64,000 bases of DNA from an uncultured Psychroflexus sp. (lineage in GTDB: Bacteria > Bacteroidota > Bacteroidia > Flavobacteriales > Flavobacteriaceae), in NCBI GenBank assembly GCA_913062845.1, contig CAJXVZ010000002.1, positions 1 through 64,000 on the forward strand, read 5' to 3'. This document shows, in pieces, positions 51,507 through 59,607 of this stretch. Numbering within the stretch: position 1 is the first letter of the stretch; each line of letters starts with the position of its first letter. A model generated the notes under the pieces. It searched no databases and was not told where the DNA came from. It saw nothing but the letters and a program-made list of their open reading frames with translations. The position numbers were made by a program, and so were the translations under genes.

Positions 51507-52985
51507 ATGTCGAAGCACTTAACAAAACGTTCGGACAACTATTCAAAATGGTATAATGAGCTTGTCGTAAAAGCAGATTTGGCTGAAAATTCTGCCGTGA
51601 GAGGTTGTATGGTTATTAAACCTTACGGTTTTGCTATTTGGGAGAAAATGCAACAGGAACTTGATAAAATGTTTAAAGCAACTGGTCATGAGAATGCCTA
51701 TTTTCCATTGTTAGTTCCTAAACATCTTTTCGAAGCTGAGGAAAAAAATGCTGAAGGATTTGCCAAAGAATGTGCAGTAGTGACGCATTACAGACTAAAA
51801 ACAGATGACAAAGACAAGGCGAAGCTTATTGTTGATCCTGAAGCTAAACTTGAAGAGGAATTGGTTATAAGACCAACATCAGAAGCTATCATTTGGAGCA
51901 CATATAAAAACTGGATCCAGTCTTACCGTGATTTACCTATAAAAATTAACCAATGGGCCAACGTTATGCGCTGGGAAATGCGGACGCGCTTATTTTTAAG
52001 AACAGCAGAGTTTTTGTGGCAGGAGGGTCATACTGCTCATGCTACCAAAGATGAGGCGATAGAAGAAGCTGAGTTAATGAATAGTATTTATGCCAAATTT
52101 GCCAAAGACTTCATGGCTATGCCAGTCGTGCAGGGCGTGAAATCTGAAAGCGAGCGTTTCGCGGGCGCTGAAGAAACCTATTGTATTGAAGCTTTAATGC
52201 AAGACGGGAAAGCGCTTCAGGCCGGTACTTCTCATTTCTTAGGACAAAATTTCGCCAAAGCCTTTGATGTGAAATTTGCTAATAAGCAAGGAAAACTCGA
52301 CCACGTTTGGGCGACAAGCTGGGGTGTTTCAACAAGGTTAATGGGCGCCCTTATCATGTCTCATAGTGATGATAATGGCCTTGTGTTGCCTCCAAAATTA
52401 GCACCATATCAGGTAGTGATTGTTCCTATTTACCGAAATGAACAGCAATATAATAGTATTTGTGATAAGGCTAGCCAAATAAAGTCGGAACTGGAGAATG
52501 AAGGCATAAGCGTAAAATTTGATGATAGAGATACGCAGAAACCAGGCTGGAAATTTACAGAATATGAAATGAAAGGCGTACCTCTACGAATTGGTATAGG
52601 ACCAAAAGACCTTGAAAAAAATACAGTAGAGCTTGCCAGAAGAGATGATCTGTCCAAGTCTTTCATCAATCAGGATGAGTTGATTGAAACTGTAAAAATT
52701 ACGCTTAAAGACATTCAAAATAATCTTTACGACAAGGCAAAGAATTTCATGACAAAAAACACACGCTCCACTGACGACTACAACAATTTTAAAGAGATTC
52801 TTAATAATAATGGTGGATTTATTTCGTGCTACTGGGACGGAACCTCTGAAACCGAAGAAAAGATAAAGAATGATACCAAGGCTACCATAAGATGCATTAT
52901 TGACACGGAAGACATAGCCGGTAAGAAATGTGTTTATTCCGATAAACCTGCATTTGCCAAGGTGCTTTTTGCAAAAGCATATTAA
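51507..52985 (+). CDS. proS: Prolyl-tRNA synthetase (archaeal/eukaryotic-type ProS)
   Basis: Charges tRNA-Pro with proline. The 492 residues have class II motifs: motif 1 around [18 protein letters not shown], motif 2 in [31 protein letters not shown] and motif 3 in [26 protein letters not shown], with RPTSEAIIW. The bacterial-type editing insert (INS) between motifs 2 and 3 is absent and a C-terminal extension ends in AKAY, marking the archaeal/eukaryotic-type enzyme that Bacteroidota commonly carry. A Cys-containing zinc-like segment (ISCYWDG, IRCIID, KKCVYS) is present near the end. Followed by a tRNA-Glu gene. Confidence 0.96.
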   Translation: MSKHLTKRSDNYSKWYNELVVKADLAENSAVRGCMVIKPYGFAIWEKMQQELDKMFKATGHENAYFPLLVPKHLFEAEEKNAEGFAKECAVVTHYRLKTDDKDKAKLIVDPEAKLEEELVIRPTSEAIIWSTYKNWIQSYRDLPIKINQWANVMRWEMRTRLFLRTAEFLWQEGHTAHATKDEAIEEAELMNSIYAKFAKDFMAMPVVQGVKSESERFAGAEETYCIEALMQDGKALQAGTSHFLGQNFAKAFDVKFANKQGKLDHVWATSWGVSTRLMGALIMSHSDDNGLVLPPKLAPYQVVIVPIYRNEQQYNSICDKASQIKSELENEGISVKFDDRDTQKPGWKFTEYEMKGVPLRIGIGPKDLEKNTVELARRDDLSKSFINQDELIETVKITLKDIQNNLYDKAKNFMTKNTRSTDDYNNFKEILNNNGGFISCYWDGTSETEEKIKNDTKATIRCIIDTEDIAGKKCVYSDKPAFAKVLFAKAY

Positions 52986-53000
52986 ATTTTCAAAAAAGTA

Positions 53001-53030
53001 TTGCAACATTAATAAAATAATGTATTTTTG
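53001..53030 (+). promoter_or_regulatory. Promoter of tRNA-Glu / rpsT
   Basis: TTGC (from 53001), 19 bases, then TATTTTTG (53023-53030): a textbook Bacteroidota -33/-7 promoter. The tRNA begins 20 bases later. Confidence 0.8.
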
Positions 53031-53049
53031 CACCCGCAAAAGCGCGAAT

Positions 53050-53121
53050 GGTCCGTTCGTCTAGTGGTTAGGACGCCAGGTTTTCATCCTGGTAACAGGG
53101 GTTCGATTCCCCTACGGACTA
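53050..53121 (+). tRNA. tRNA-Glu (anticodon TTC)
   Basis: A 72-base cloverleaf: acceptor GGTCCGT pairs with ACGGACT, discriminator A. The anticodon arm CCAGG-TTTTCAT-CCTGG has anticodon TTC, and the T arm contains GGTTCGATTCC. CCA is not encoded. Twenty-eight bases before rpsT and probably co-transcribed with it. Confidence 0.96.
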
Positions 53122-53149
53122 CAAACAAGTAAGACTTAAATAAAAAATT

Positions 53150-53401
53150 ATGGCAAATCATAAATCTGCTTTAAAAAGAATCAGAAACAGCGAAACCAAA
53201 CGTTTACGTAATCGCTATCAACACAAAACAGCCCGTAATGCTGTGAGAAAATTACAAGCTACTACAGATAAATCTGAAGCTGAAAAAATGTTTACTGATG
53301 TGATATCAAAAGTTGACAAATTAGCTAAGAAAAATATTATACACACAAATAAGGCTAACAGAATAAAGTCCAGATTAGCTAAGCACGTAGCTTCTCTTTA
53401 A
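53150..53401 (+). CDS. rpsT: 30S ribosomal protein S20
   Basis: 83 residues, basic and helical: [52 protein letters not shown]. This matches S20 in length and motifs. It binds 16S rRNA in the small subunit. It follows tRNA-Glu and is ended by a strong terminator. Confidence 0.97.
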   Translation: MANHKSALKRIRNSETKRLRNRYQHKTARNAVRKLQATTDKSEAEKMFTDVISKVDKLAKKNIIHTNKANRIKSRLAKHVASL

Positions 53402-53425
53402 ATTTTAAAGTCTTACTTACGATAC

Positions 53426-53452
53426 AAAAGCCGTCCAAAGGACGGCTTTTTT
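53426..53452 (+). terminator. Terminator after rpsT
   Basis: AAAAGCCGTCC (53426-53436) and GGACGGCTTTT (53440-53450), 11-bp stem with an AAA loop, followed by more T. Strong intrinsic terminator. Confidence 0.92.
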
Positions 53453-53797
53453 GTTTTGCAACATTGAGAAATAGAGTAGATGTATATGTAATACTAATAA
53501 TGATTATAAATATATATTATATTTCTCCTGTTTTATGACTTTCATCATATATTTCTTCTCCTAATGTCGGTATTTTTGGATCTCTAAATCAGAAATATTC
53601 CATTATGGTTTTGTCCATTATCATAACGACTGCCACGACAATTTCATTACTGATATTTTTTTGGACTAAAAAGACGTCATACCTTTCTTCTTCATTACTA
53701 TTTAAGCCTTTTGCTCCTAGCACTATGTCATTTAACAAAGAAGTTTCTTCACTAGCACTTTCAAGCATTCAGAAAACTACAATAAAATATTAATACC
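53453..53797. other. Leader region of pckA, no gene
   Basis: No convincing gene. A -7-like TATTTTTG lies near 53572 in CGGTATTTTTGGATC without a clear -33 element. Short open frames here (for example 53605-53793) have a composition unlike real proteins and no family features. The pckA transcript may have a long leader. Confidence 0.4.
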
Positions 53798-55438
53798 ATG
53801 GAGACATTATTGAAACAACCAAAGATGGCTAAAAGAGATTTAACCAGGTATGGCATTAAAAATGCCATTACCCATTGGAATCTATCTGCCGAAGAATTGC
53901 AAAAGATTACAGTTAAAAAAGGCATGGGAAAAGAAACCACAAACGTAACATTGGCGGTAAACACAGGGAAATTTACAGGAAGATCTCCACAGGACAGGTT
54001 TCTGGTTAAGGATGATTACACCAGAGATCGCGTTTGGTGGGGCAAAACCAACAAAGCTATTTCACCGGAAAATTTCGATTTTCTTCAAAGTGAGATAGAA
54101 AATTACTTAAGCGGAAAAGAAATATATGCGAGAGATGGTTTTGTATGTGCGGATCCAAAATACAGAATGGGCGTAAGAACAGTTACAGAATACCCTTGGT
54201 CTAATATGTTTGTTTTCAACATGTTTATAAGACCCACTGAAGAAGAACTCGAGAACTTCGATGAAGACTGGCTTGTCCTTTGTGCACCAGGCTACGAGTG
54301 CCCTAACCCAAAAGAACATGGCTTAAGACAAGGCAACTTTTCTATTTTAAACTTTACTAAAAAGATAGCCTTAGTAGGTGGCTCAGGTTACACGGGAGAG
54401 ATCAAAAAAGGTGTTTTTTCTGCACTGAATATGATTTTACCTGTTGATAGAGATGTATTACCTATGCACTGCTCGGCCAATGTTGGAGAGGAAGGCGACA
54501 CTGCTATTTTCTTTGGCTTATCAGGTACAGGGAAAACTACGCTTTCTGCTGATCCGAGTCGTAAACTAATTGGTGACGATGAGCATGGATGGACTAAAGA
54601 AAATAGAATCTTCAACTTTGAAGGTGGTTGCTATGCAAAAGTAATTGATCTAACAGAAGAAAAAGAACCTGATATTTACCGCGCTATAAAACCCGGAGCA
54701 ATTTTAGAAAATGTAGTTTTTGATGAAAACCAAGAGGTGGATTATATGGACAGTAGCATTACACAAAACACTCGTGTAAGTTATCCTATTTATCACATAG
54801 ACAATATACAAACGCCATCTTATGCAGATAATCCTAAAAACATCTTCTTTTTAACTTGTGATGCTTTTGGCGTTTTACCTCCGGTTTCAAAATTAACTCC
54901 CGGTCAGGCCGCTTATCACTTTATTTCAGGCTACACCGCAAAAGTTGCAGGAACAGAAGCCGGGATTACAGAACCGGTGCCTTCTTTTTCAGCATGCTTT
55001 GGTGAACCATTTATGCCTTTACACCCTACCACTTACGCCGAGAAGTTAAGCGAGAAAATGCAAGAAGCCGGAGTAAATGTTTGGCTAATTAATACTGGCT
55101 GGAGTGGTGGTCCTTATGGTGTTGGCTCAAGAATTAAATTAAAATACACCAGAGCAATGATCTCTGCTATTCTGGAAGGAGAGTTAGACCAGGTAGAATA
55201 CACTCAACATCCCATCTTCGGATTATTTATGCCAAAAGCATGTCCAAATGTTCCTGAAGAAATGCTGGACCCTATGAATACATGGCTACAGAAAGGCGCT
55301 TACGTGAGCAAAGCTATACAATTGGCACACTCATTCCACTTAAACTTTGAAAAGTTTATCAGCGAGGCTTCAGAACATATACTTGAAGGCGGACCACTAA
55401 CTGACGAACATCATTCACTCAATGAAACAATAAAATAG
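53798..55438 (+). CDS. pckA: Phosphoenolpyruvate carboxykinase (ATP)
   Basis: Converts oxaloacetate and ATP to PEP and CO2 at the start of gluconeogenesis. The 546 residues show TGRSPQDRFLV, PMHCSANVGEEGDTAIFFGLSGTGKTTLSAD (kinase-1a loop GLSGTGKTT), the LIGDDEHGW metal-binding motif (kinase 2), and NTGWSGGPYGVGSRI. Matches the ATP-dependent family throughout. A single-gene unit closed by a terminator. Confidence 0.97.
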   Translation: METLLKQPKMAKRDLTRYGIKNAITHWNLSAEELQKITVKKGMGKETTNVTLAVNTGKFTGRSPQDRFLVKDDYTRDRVWWGKTNKAISPENFDFLQSEIENYLSGKEIYARDGFVCADPKYRMGVRTVTEYPWSNMFVFNMFIRPTEEELENFDEDWLVLCAPGYECPNPKEHGLRQGNFSILNFTKKIALVGGSGYTGEIKKGVFSALNMILPVDRDVLPMHCSANVGEEGDTAIFFGLSGTGKTTLSADPSRKLIGDDEHGWTKENRIFNFEGGCYAKVIDLTEEKEPDIYRAIKPGAILENVVFDENQEVDYMDSSITQNTRVSYPIYHIDNIQTPSYADNPKNIFFLTCDAFGVLPPVSKLTPGQAAYHFISGYTAKVAGTEAGITEPVPSFSACFGEPFMPLHPTTYAEKLSEKMQEAGVNVWLINTGWSGGPYGVGSRIKLKYTRAMISAILEGELDQVEYTQHPIFGLFMPKACPNVPEEMLDPMNTWLQKGAYVSKAIQLAHSFHLNFEKFISEASEHILEGGPLTDEHHSLNETIK

Positions 55439-55466
55439 TTTTTTGATTTTTAGGTTATATGAAGAG

Positions 55467-55497
55467 AAAGAGCCCCGGAGTGAGGGCTCTTTTTTTA
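55467..55497 (+). terminator. Terminator after pckA
   Basis: AAAGAGCCC (55467-55475) pairs with GGGCTCTTT (55484-55492) and is followed by T residues. Also usable from the opposite strand for the convergent PAP2 gene. Confidence 0.88.
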
Positions 55498-55511
55498 TGG
55501 TAAATATGGTG

Positions 55512-56354
55512 CTAAAAAGTGAGCACAAAACCCAATGTATTACCACCAAAAGTCAGATTTAACTCTGCGTTGGATCTTTCAGAGGGACGATCATTATATT
55601 TCTTATCATATTTTTTATCCAGGTAGATATCCAGGGATTCAACAACAAAATAACTTAATGCCCAACTTAGAAATACATCGCTGGCCCAGTGTGCATCTTC
55701 ATAGATTCTACTCAAACCGGGAATTACCCCTATGGCATAAATAGGCGCCTTAACCCACCAACTTTTAAATTGTTTTGCTATAACATGAGCATTGGTAAAA
55801 GTAAGTACTGCGTGACCTGAAGGAAAAGACCTGTAGGCCTTATCTCCTCCAAAAGGCCTGAAGTGATTCTTCCCGAATTCAGTTCCGGGACGAGCTCTGC
55901 CTGTAGCTGACTTTGTAATCTGTTGAAGAAGGCCTGTTGCTGTGGCAGACGAAATAAGAAGAACACCGGTCCTTCTTAATTTTTCGTTTTTTGTAAATAA
56001 GCCTGTTAAATAAACAGCCCCGGTTGCAGCATAATTATTTTGAGGACTACCTGCATACCAACCATATTCAAGAAGAACATTAGGCACATCTTCTTTGTGA
56101 CTTAAAAAAGTGTTTCTGATATTATCATCAAAAATATAAAGACCTCCTGTAGTAGCTGCAACAGCACCTAATTTTAAAAAATCCTCTGATTGCCAGCTTA
56201 AGGGTCTTGTGTATGTATAGCCTACACCCTTAAACACATTACCCATATCATAAGTGAAATTCTGCCATAGATTCCGATCTTTATTAAAATCCTGAGCACT
56301 CAAGCTCAGAAAAGCGAATAATAATGCTATTAAAGAGTAATTATATTTCATCAT
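55512..56354 (-). CDS. PAP2-family phosphatase
   Basis: 280 residues with a signal peptide (FLSLSAQ). The three acid phosphatase/PAP2 motifs are present: KSATGRARP (motif 1, KxxxxxxRP), FPSGHAVLTF (motif 2, SGH) and SRIYEDAHWASDV (motif 3, SRxxxxxHxxxD). They define lipid or diphosphate phosphatases such as undecaprenyl diphosphate or phosphatidic acid phosphatases. Fewer membrane helices than UppP-like enzymes; the substrate remains unknown. Convergent with pckA. Confidence 0.92.
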   Translation of the reverse strand: MMKYNYSLIALLFAFLSLSAQDFNKDRNLWQNFTYDMGNVFKGVGYTYTRPLSWQSEDFLKLGAVAATTGGLYIFDDNIRNTFLSHKEDVPNVLLEYGWYAGSPQNNYAATGAVYLTGLFTKNEKLRRTGVLLISSATATGLLQQITKSATGRARPGTEFGKNHFRPFGGDKAYRSFPSGHAVLTFTNAHVIAKQFKSWWVKAPIYAIGVIPGLSRIYEDAHWASDVFLSWALSYFVVESLDIYLDKKYDKKYNDRPSERSNAELNLTFGGNTLGFVLTF

Positions 56355-56516
56355 ATTTTTGTTGAATACTGAGTTATTGATTCTAATAAAGAATCAGCAA
56401 ATTTAGCAAGTACAGATCAAGCATTGTCCAAAAGTCTTATTAAAAACTTAGCTATGTTAAGAGACTCTGAGATCTCACCACATTTAAGTTACAGATCAGC
56501 ATGAGGTTATTAAAAA

Positions 56517-56743
56517 GAAAAGCCAGCACCTCACGGTGCATAAGCCTTTTTTATTTGCTTCACTTAGCAAAGCATTCCAGGATTACTATCGTGATCCTGA
56601 AAATGGGTGTGATGCCAAAGAAAAGCCAATAATCATTCGATTACTGGCTTTTCTTTGTCGGGGTGGCAGCTCCGAGGCTTCGGAGGAACCTGAGACCCCT
56701 TCTGTCTTGAAAACAAAAAAGCCACTGAATTTCAGTGGCTTTT
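56517..56743. repeat. Three hairpins and a partial tRNA-Pro 3' end copy next to the tRNA genes
   Basis: Hairpin A (AAAAGCCACTGAA/TTCAGTGGCTTTT, 56717-56729 and 56731-56743) is the tRNA-Pro terminator. Hairpin B has 18-base arms at 56617-56634 and 56639-56656 with one mismatch. A third hairpin, GCACC/GGTGC, is near 56526. After hairpin B the phrase TTTGTCGGGGTGGCAG repeats the tRNA-Pro 3' end and its flank (also at 56741-56756). This suggests a decayed second tRNA or an attachment-site-like duplication. Confidence 0.6.
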
Positions 56744-56744
56744 G

Positions 56745-56819
56745 TCGGGGTGGCAGGATTCGAACCTACGACCTCCTGCTCCCAAAGCAGGCGCGATAAC
56801 CGGGCTACGCTACACCCCG
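56745..56819 (-). tRNA. tRNA-Pro (anticodon TGG)
   Basis: 75 bases on the minus strand. Acceptor CGGGGTG pairs with CACCCCG, discriminator A. Anticodon arm CCTGC-TTTGGGA-GCAGG gives TGG; T arm GTAGGTTCGAATCCTGC. Followed at once by a terminator hairpin. Confidence 0.96.
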
Positions 56820-56860
56820 AAATATGGTTAAGAGATGGTATCGCTACATCATTTTTTTTG

Positions 56861-56944
56861 CGGAGAGACAGGGACTCGAACCCTGGCGACGTTTTACCGT
56901 CGACAGATTAGCAATCTGCTGCATTACCACTCTGCCACCTCTCC
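56861..56944 (-). tRNA. tRNA-Ser (anticodon GCT)
   Basis: 84 bases with the long variable arm typical of tRNA-Ser. Acceptor GGAGAGG pairs with TCTCTCC, discriminator G. Anticodon arm CAGAT-TGCTA-ATCTG centres on GCT (codons AGC/AGU); variable arm CGACGGTAAAACGTCG; T arm with GGTTCGAGTCCC. It lies 41 bases before tRNA-Pro in the same direction, probably one transcript. Confidence 0.95.
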
Positions 56945-57170
56945 AATATTATAGAACTTTTTTCTAAGCGGATGCAAATATAAATTGACTTATATCAACT
57001 ACCAAACAATAAGCCACTTTTTTAGAAAAAGTACAATTATTTTTTCTTTTGACCAAAAGATCAGGTTTTGTAATAAAAATGCGTTCAGTAAATATTGATA
57101 AAATAATTTAAGGTCGTTTATAGAAGTTCAAATTTTAAAATTCGTATTTTAGTCCTTCAAAATTTAGATT

Positions 57171-57869
57171 ATGATTAATAAAGTTGTTCAAAATGCTCAT
57201 GAGGCACTTCATGGTATTTCTGATGGCATGACACTTATGCTTGGCGGATTTGGTCTAAGTGGAATTCCAGAAAACAGTATTTCTGAACTCGTTAAAAGAG
57301 GTGTGAAAAATCTGACCTGTATTTCTAATAATGCCGGCGTAGATGACTTTGGCTTAGGACTTCTGCTTCAAAAACGACAAATTGATAAAATGATCTCTTC
57401 TTACGTGGGAGAAAACGCAGAATTTGAAAGGCAAATGCTAAATGGCGATTTGGATGTTGAACTTATACCTCAGGGAACATTGGCAGAACGTTGCCGTGCT
57501 GCACAACATGGTATACCGGCTTTTTATACCCCGGCAGGTTACGGCACAGAAGTTGCCGAAGGCAAAGAAGTAAGAGATTTTAACGGTAAACCTCATATTT
57601 TAGAACATGCTTTTGCCGCGGATTTTGCTTTCATCAAAGCATGGAAAGGCGATGAAGCGGGCAACTTAATTTTTAAAGGTACAGCCATAAATTTTAACCC
57701 CAACATGTGTGGAGCAGCAAAAATAACAGTTGTAGAGGTTGAGGAATTGGTAAAACCAGGAGAACTTGACCCAAACTTTATCCATATCCCGGGAATTTTC
57801 GTTCAGCGAATTTTTGAAGGAAAGAATTATGAAAAAAGGATTGAGCAAAGAACTGTAAGACAAATTTGA
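57171..57869 (+). CDS. scoA: 3-oxoacid CoA-transferase subunit A
   Basis: 232 residues: [82 protein letters not shown] and the C-terminal [14 protein letters not shown]. This is the alpha subunit of family I CoA-transferases, which move CoA from succinyl-CoA to acetoacetate and similar acids. Its partner is scoB, normally directly downstream but here separated by a 532-base insert. The stop codon lies inside the left inverted repeat of that insert. Confidence 0.95.
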   Translation: MINKVVQNAHEALHGISDGMTLMLGGFGLSGIPENSISELVKRGVKNLTCISNNAGVDDFGLGLLLQKRQIDKMISSYVGENAEFERQMLNGDLDVELIPQGTLAERCRAAQHGIPAFYTPAGYGTEVAEGKEVRDFNGKPHILEHAFAADFAFIKAWKGDEAGNLIFKGTAINFNPNMCGAAKITVVEVEELVKPGELDPNFIHIPGIFVQRIFEGKNYEKRIEQRTVRQI

Positions 57870-58394
57870 AGATTTGTTAATTTGAAAATTTGAAAATTGT
57901 TCATGTATTGACAATTAGAATATTCACAAGAGAATTAATATTTTCTAAATAGTTTAAAACCAAAAAGAATATTTATTTGAAAATTACATGTCATGAGAGA
58001 TGATAAAGAAAATTTAATAGTCAAACTTACATTTGAATTTGCACTAAAAATTATTGAGTACACAGAAAAGTTAAGATCCTTGAAAAAGTTTGAAATGGCT
58101 GGACAGCTTTTTAATAGTGGAACTTCAATTGGAGCAAATACAAGGGAAGCTCAAAATGCAGAGAGCAAAGCAGACTTTATACATAAATTTAAAGTTTCTG
58201 CTAAGGAAGCCGACGAAACAAAATATTGGCTCAAGCTATGTTTATATTCTAAATTTTACCCTGATCCTGAAAAGGAATTATTCACAGAATTAGAAACAAT
58301 AATAAAAGTTATCAGTAAAATTTTATCTACATCTAAAAAGTACAGGCAGTGAGTAGACAATTTTCAAATCAACACATATTCAAATTTTCAAATT
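57863..58394 (+). mobile_element. Candidate non-autonomous element: four-helix-bundle gene inside 37-nt inverted repeats
   Basis: Left arm 57863-57899 begins AATTTGAAGATTTG and ends ATTTGAAAATTG. The right arm (58358-58394), reverse-complemented, begins AATTTGAAAATTTG and ends ATTTGAAAATTG. Both are 37 nt long and agree at most positions. The single gene between them splits the normally adjacent scoA and scoB. No transposase is encoded. Mobility is inference. Confidence 0.6.
57993..58352 (+). CDS. Four helix bundle protein (23S rRNA intervening-sequence-protein family)
   Basis: 119 residues, all-helical: LIVKLTFEFALKIIEYTEKL, MAGQLFNSGTSIGANTREAQNA, SKADFIHKFKVSAKEADETKYWLKL. These match the small proteins first seen in insertions within 23S rRNA genes of some bacteria and found scattered in Bacteroidota genomes. 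Function is unknown; the basic surface suggests nucleic acid binding. It interrupts the scoA-scoB operon and lies between inverted repeats. Confidence 0.9.
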   Translation: MRDDKENLIVKLTFEFALKIIEYTEKLRSLKKFEMAGQLFNSGTSIGANTREAQNAESKADFIHKFKVSAKEADETKYWLKLCLYSKFYPDPEKELFTELETIIKVISKILSTSKKYRQ

Positions 58395-58400
58395 AAAAAA

Positions 58401-59054
58401 ATGTTAGACAAAAACGGAATAGCAAAACGCATAGCAAAAGAGGTTAAAGATGGTTATTATGTCAATCTAGGGATAGGTATACCTACATTAGTGGCCAACT
58501 TTGTCAGAGATGATATTGAGGTAGAATTTCAAAGTGAAAACGGTATCCTCGGCATGGGACCCTTTCCACTTGAAGGCGAGGAAGACGCTGACCTCATCAA
58601 CGCAGGAAAACAAACTATAACCGCATTACCGGGAGCCAGTTTTTTTGATTCAGCAATGAGCTTTGGTATGATTCGTGGGCAACACGTAGATCTTACTATA
58701 CTTGGTGCTATGGAAGTCTCACAGCATGGGGATATTGCCAACTGGAAAATTCCGGGCAAAATGGTTAAGGGCATGGGAGGTGCTATGGATCTGGTAGGTT
58801 CAGCGAAAAATATTATTGTAGCTATGATGCACACCAATAAAGCGGGACAATCCAAATTGCTTAAGAATTGTGCACTTCCTATTACCGGCGTGAAATGTGT
58901 AACTAAGATTGTTACTAATATGGCCGTTTTAGATATTGTTAATAATAGCTTCAGACTTTTGGAAAGAGCTCCGGGTGTTTCAGTTGAAGAAATAAAAAAA
59001 GTCACACAAGGAGACCTTATCGTAAAAGGAGAAACACCTGAAATGAAACTTTAA
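58401..59054 (+). CDS. scoB: 3-oxoacid CoA-transferase subunit B
   Basis: 217 residues with GYYVNLGIGIPTLVANF and the catalytic glutamate in FQSENGILGMGP (SENG motif), which forms the glutamyl-CoA intermediate. Then MSFGMIRGQHVDLTILGAMEVS and GKMVKGMGGAMDLV. It is the beta subunit partner of scoA. Starts seven bases after the insert's right repeat, so its expression may depend on the insert. Followed five bases later by hemJ. Confidence 0.95.
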   Translation: MLDKNGIAKRIAKEVKDGYYVNLGIGIPTLVANFVRDDIEVEFQSENGILGMGPFPLEGEEDADLINAGKQTITALPGASFFDSAMSFGMIRGQHVDLTILGAMEVSQHGDIANWKIPGKMVKGMGGAMDLVGSAKNIIVAMMHTNKAGQSKLLKNCALPITGVKCVTKIVTNMAVLDIVNNSFRLLERAPGVSVEEIKKVTQGDLIVKGETPEMKL

Positions 59055-59059
59055 ACTTT

Positions 59060-59605
59060 ATGACATACCTCTACGTCAAAGCATTGCACATCATATTTGT
59101 GGTCACCTGGTTTGCGGGGTTATTTTACATTCCAAGGTTATTCATTTATTACATCGAAGCCCAGTCAAAAACAAAAACAGAAAGGGATATTCTTAGTCCA
59201 CAACTAAAATTAATGACCAAAAGATTATGGTATATCATCACCTGGCCGTCTTTGGTTTTAACTTTTATATTTGGATTTTGGATGCTTTACCTTAATCCGG
59301 CTTTATTTCTAATGATATGGATGCAGATTAAATTGGTTTTTATTGGCATACTTCTTGTTTATCATTTAAAAAATCATCAACTTTATAAACAGATGAAAGA
59401 CAATAGTTTGACCTGGTCTTCAGCCAAAATGCGGATCTGGAACGAAGTGGCAACTATCGTTTTATTTGCGGTTGTATTCCTGGCTATACTTAAAACCTCA
59501 ATTGGTTGGGTCTTTGGTGTAATTGGAATCATCGGTCTTGGAATTTTACTCATGATTGGCATAAAAGCCTATAAAAATTATCGCGTTAAAAAAGGCGAAT
59601 TATAA
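59060..59605 (+). CDS. hemJ: Protoporphyrinogen IX oxidase HemJ
   Basis: 181 residues with four to five membrane helices. Starts YLYVKALHIIFVVTWFAGLFYIPRLFIY, the HemJ signature with the conserved His (ALHII), and has LMTKRLWYIITWPSLVLTF with conserved Arg/Lys. HemJ replaces HemG/HemY in heme synthesis in many bacteria and binds heme. Five bases after scoB and two before the histidine kinase on the same strand. Confidence 0.92.
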   Translation: MTYLYVKALHIIFVVTWFAGLFYIPRLFIYYIEAQSKTKTERDILSPQLKLMTKRLWYIITWPSLVLTFIFGFWMLYLNPALFLMIWMQIKLVFIGILLVYHLKNHQLYKQMKDNSLTWSSAKMRIWNEVATIVLFAVVFLAILKTSIGWVFGVIGIIGLGILLMIGIKAYKNYRVKKGEL

Positions 59606-59607
59606 AA

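Noticed and set aside
51507-52985. Archaeal-type ProS as recent horizontal transfer
   Set aside because: This ProS type is widespread in Bacteroidota, so it is ordinary here.
53605-53793. Short frame upstream of pckA
   Set aside because: Composition and start context are unconvincing and no family features are seen; treated as leader DNA.
56536-56799. Frame of 87 codons overlapping tRNA-Pro
   Set aside because: It reads through terminator hairpins and the antisense of a tRNA.
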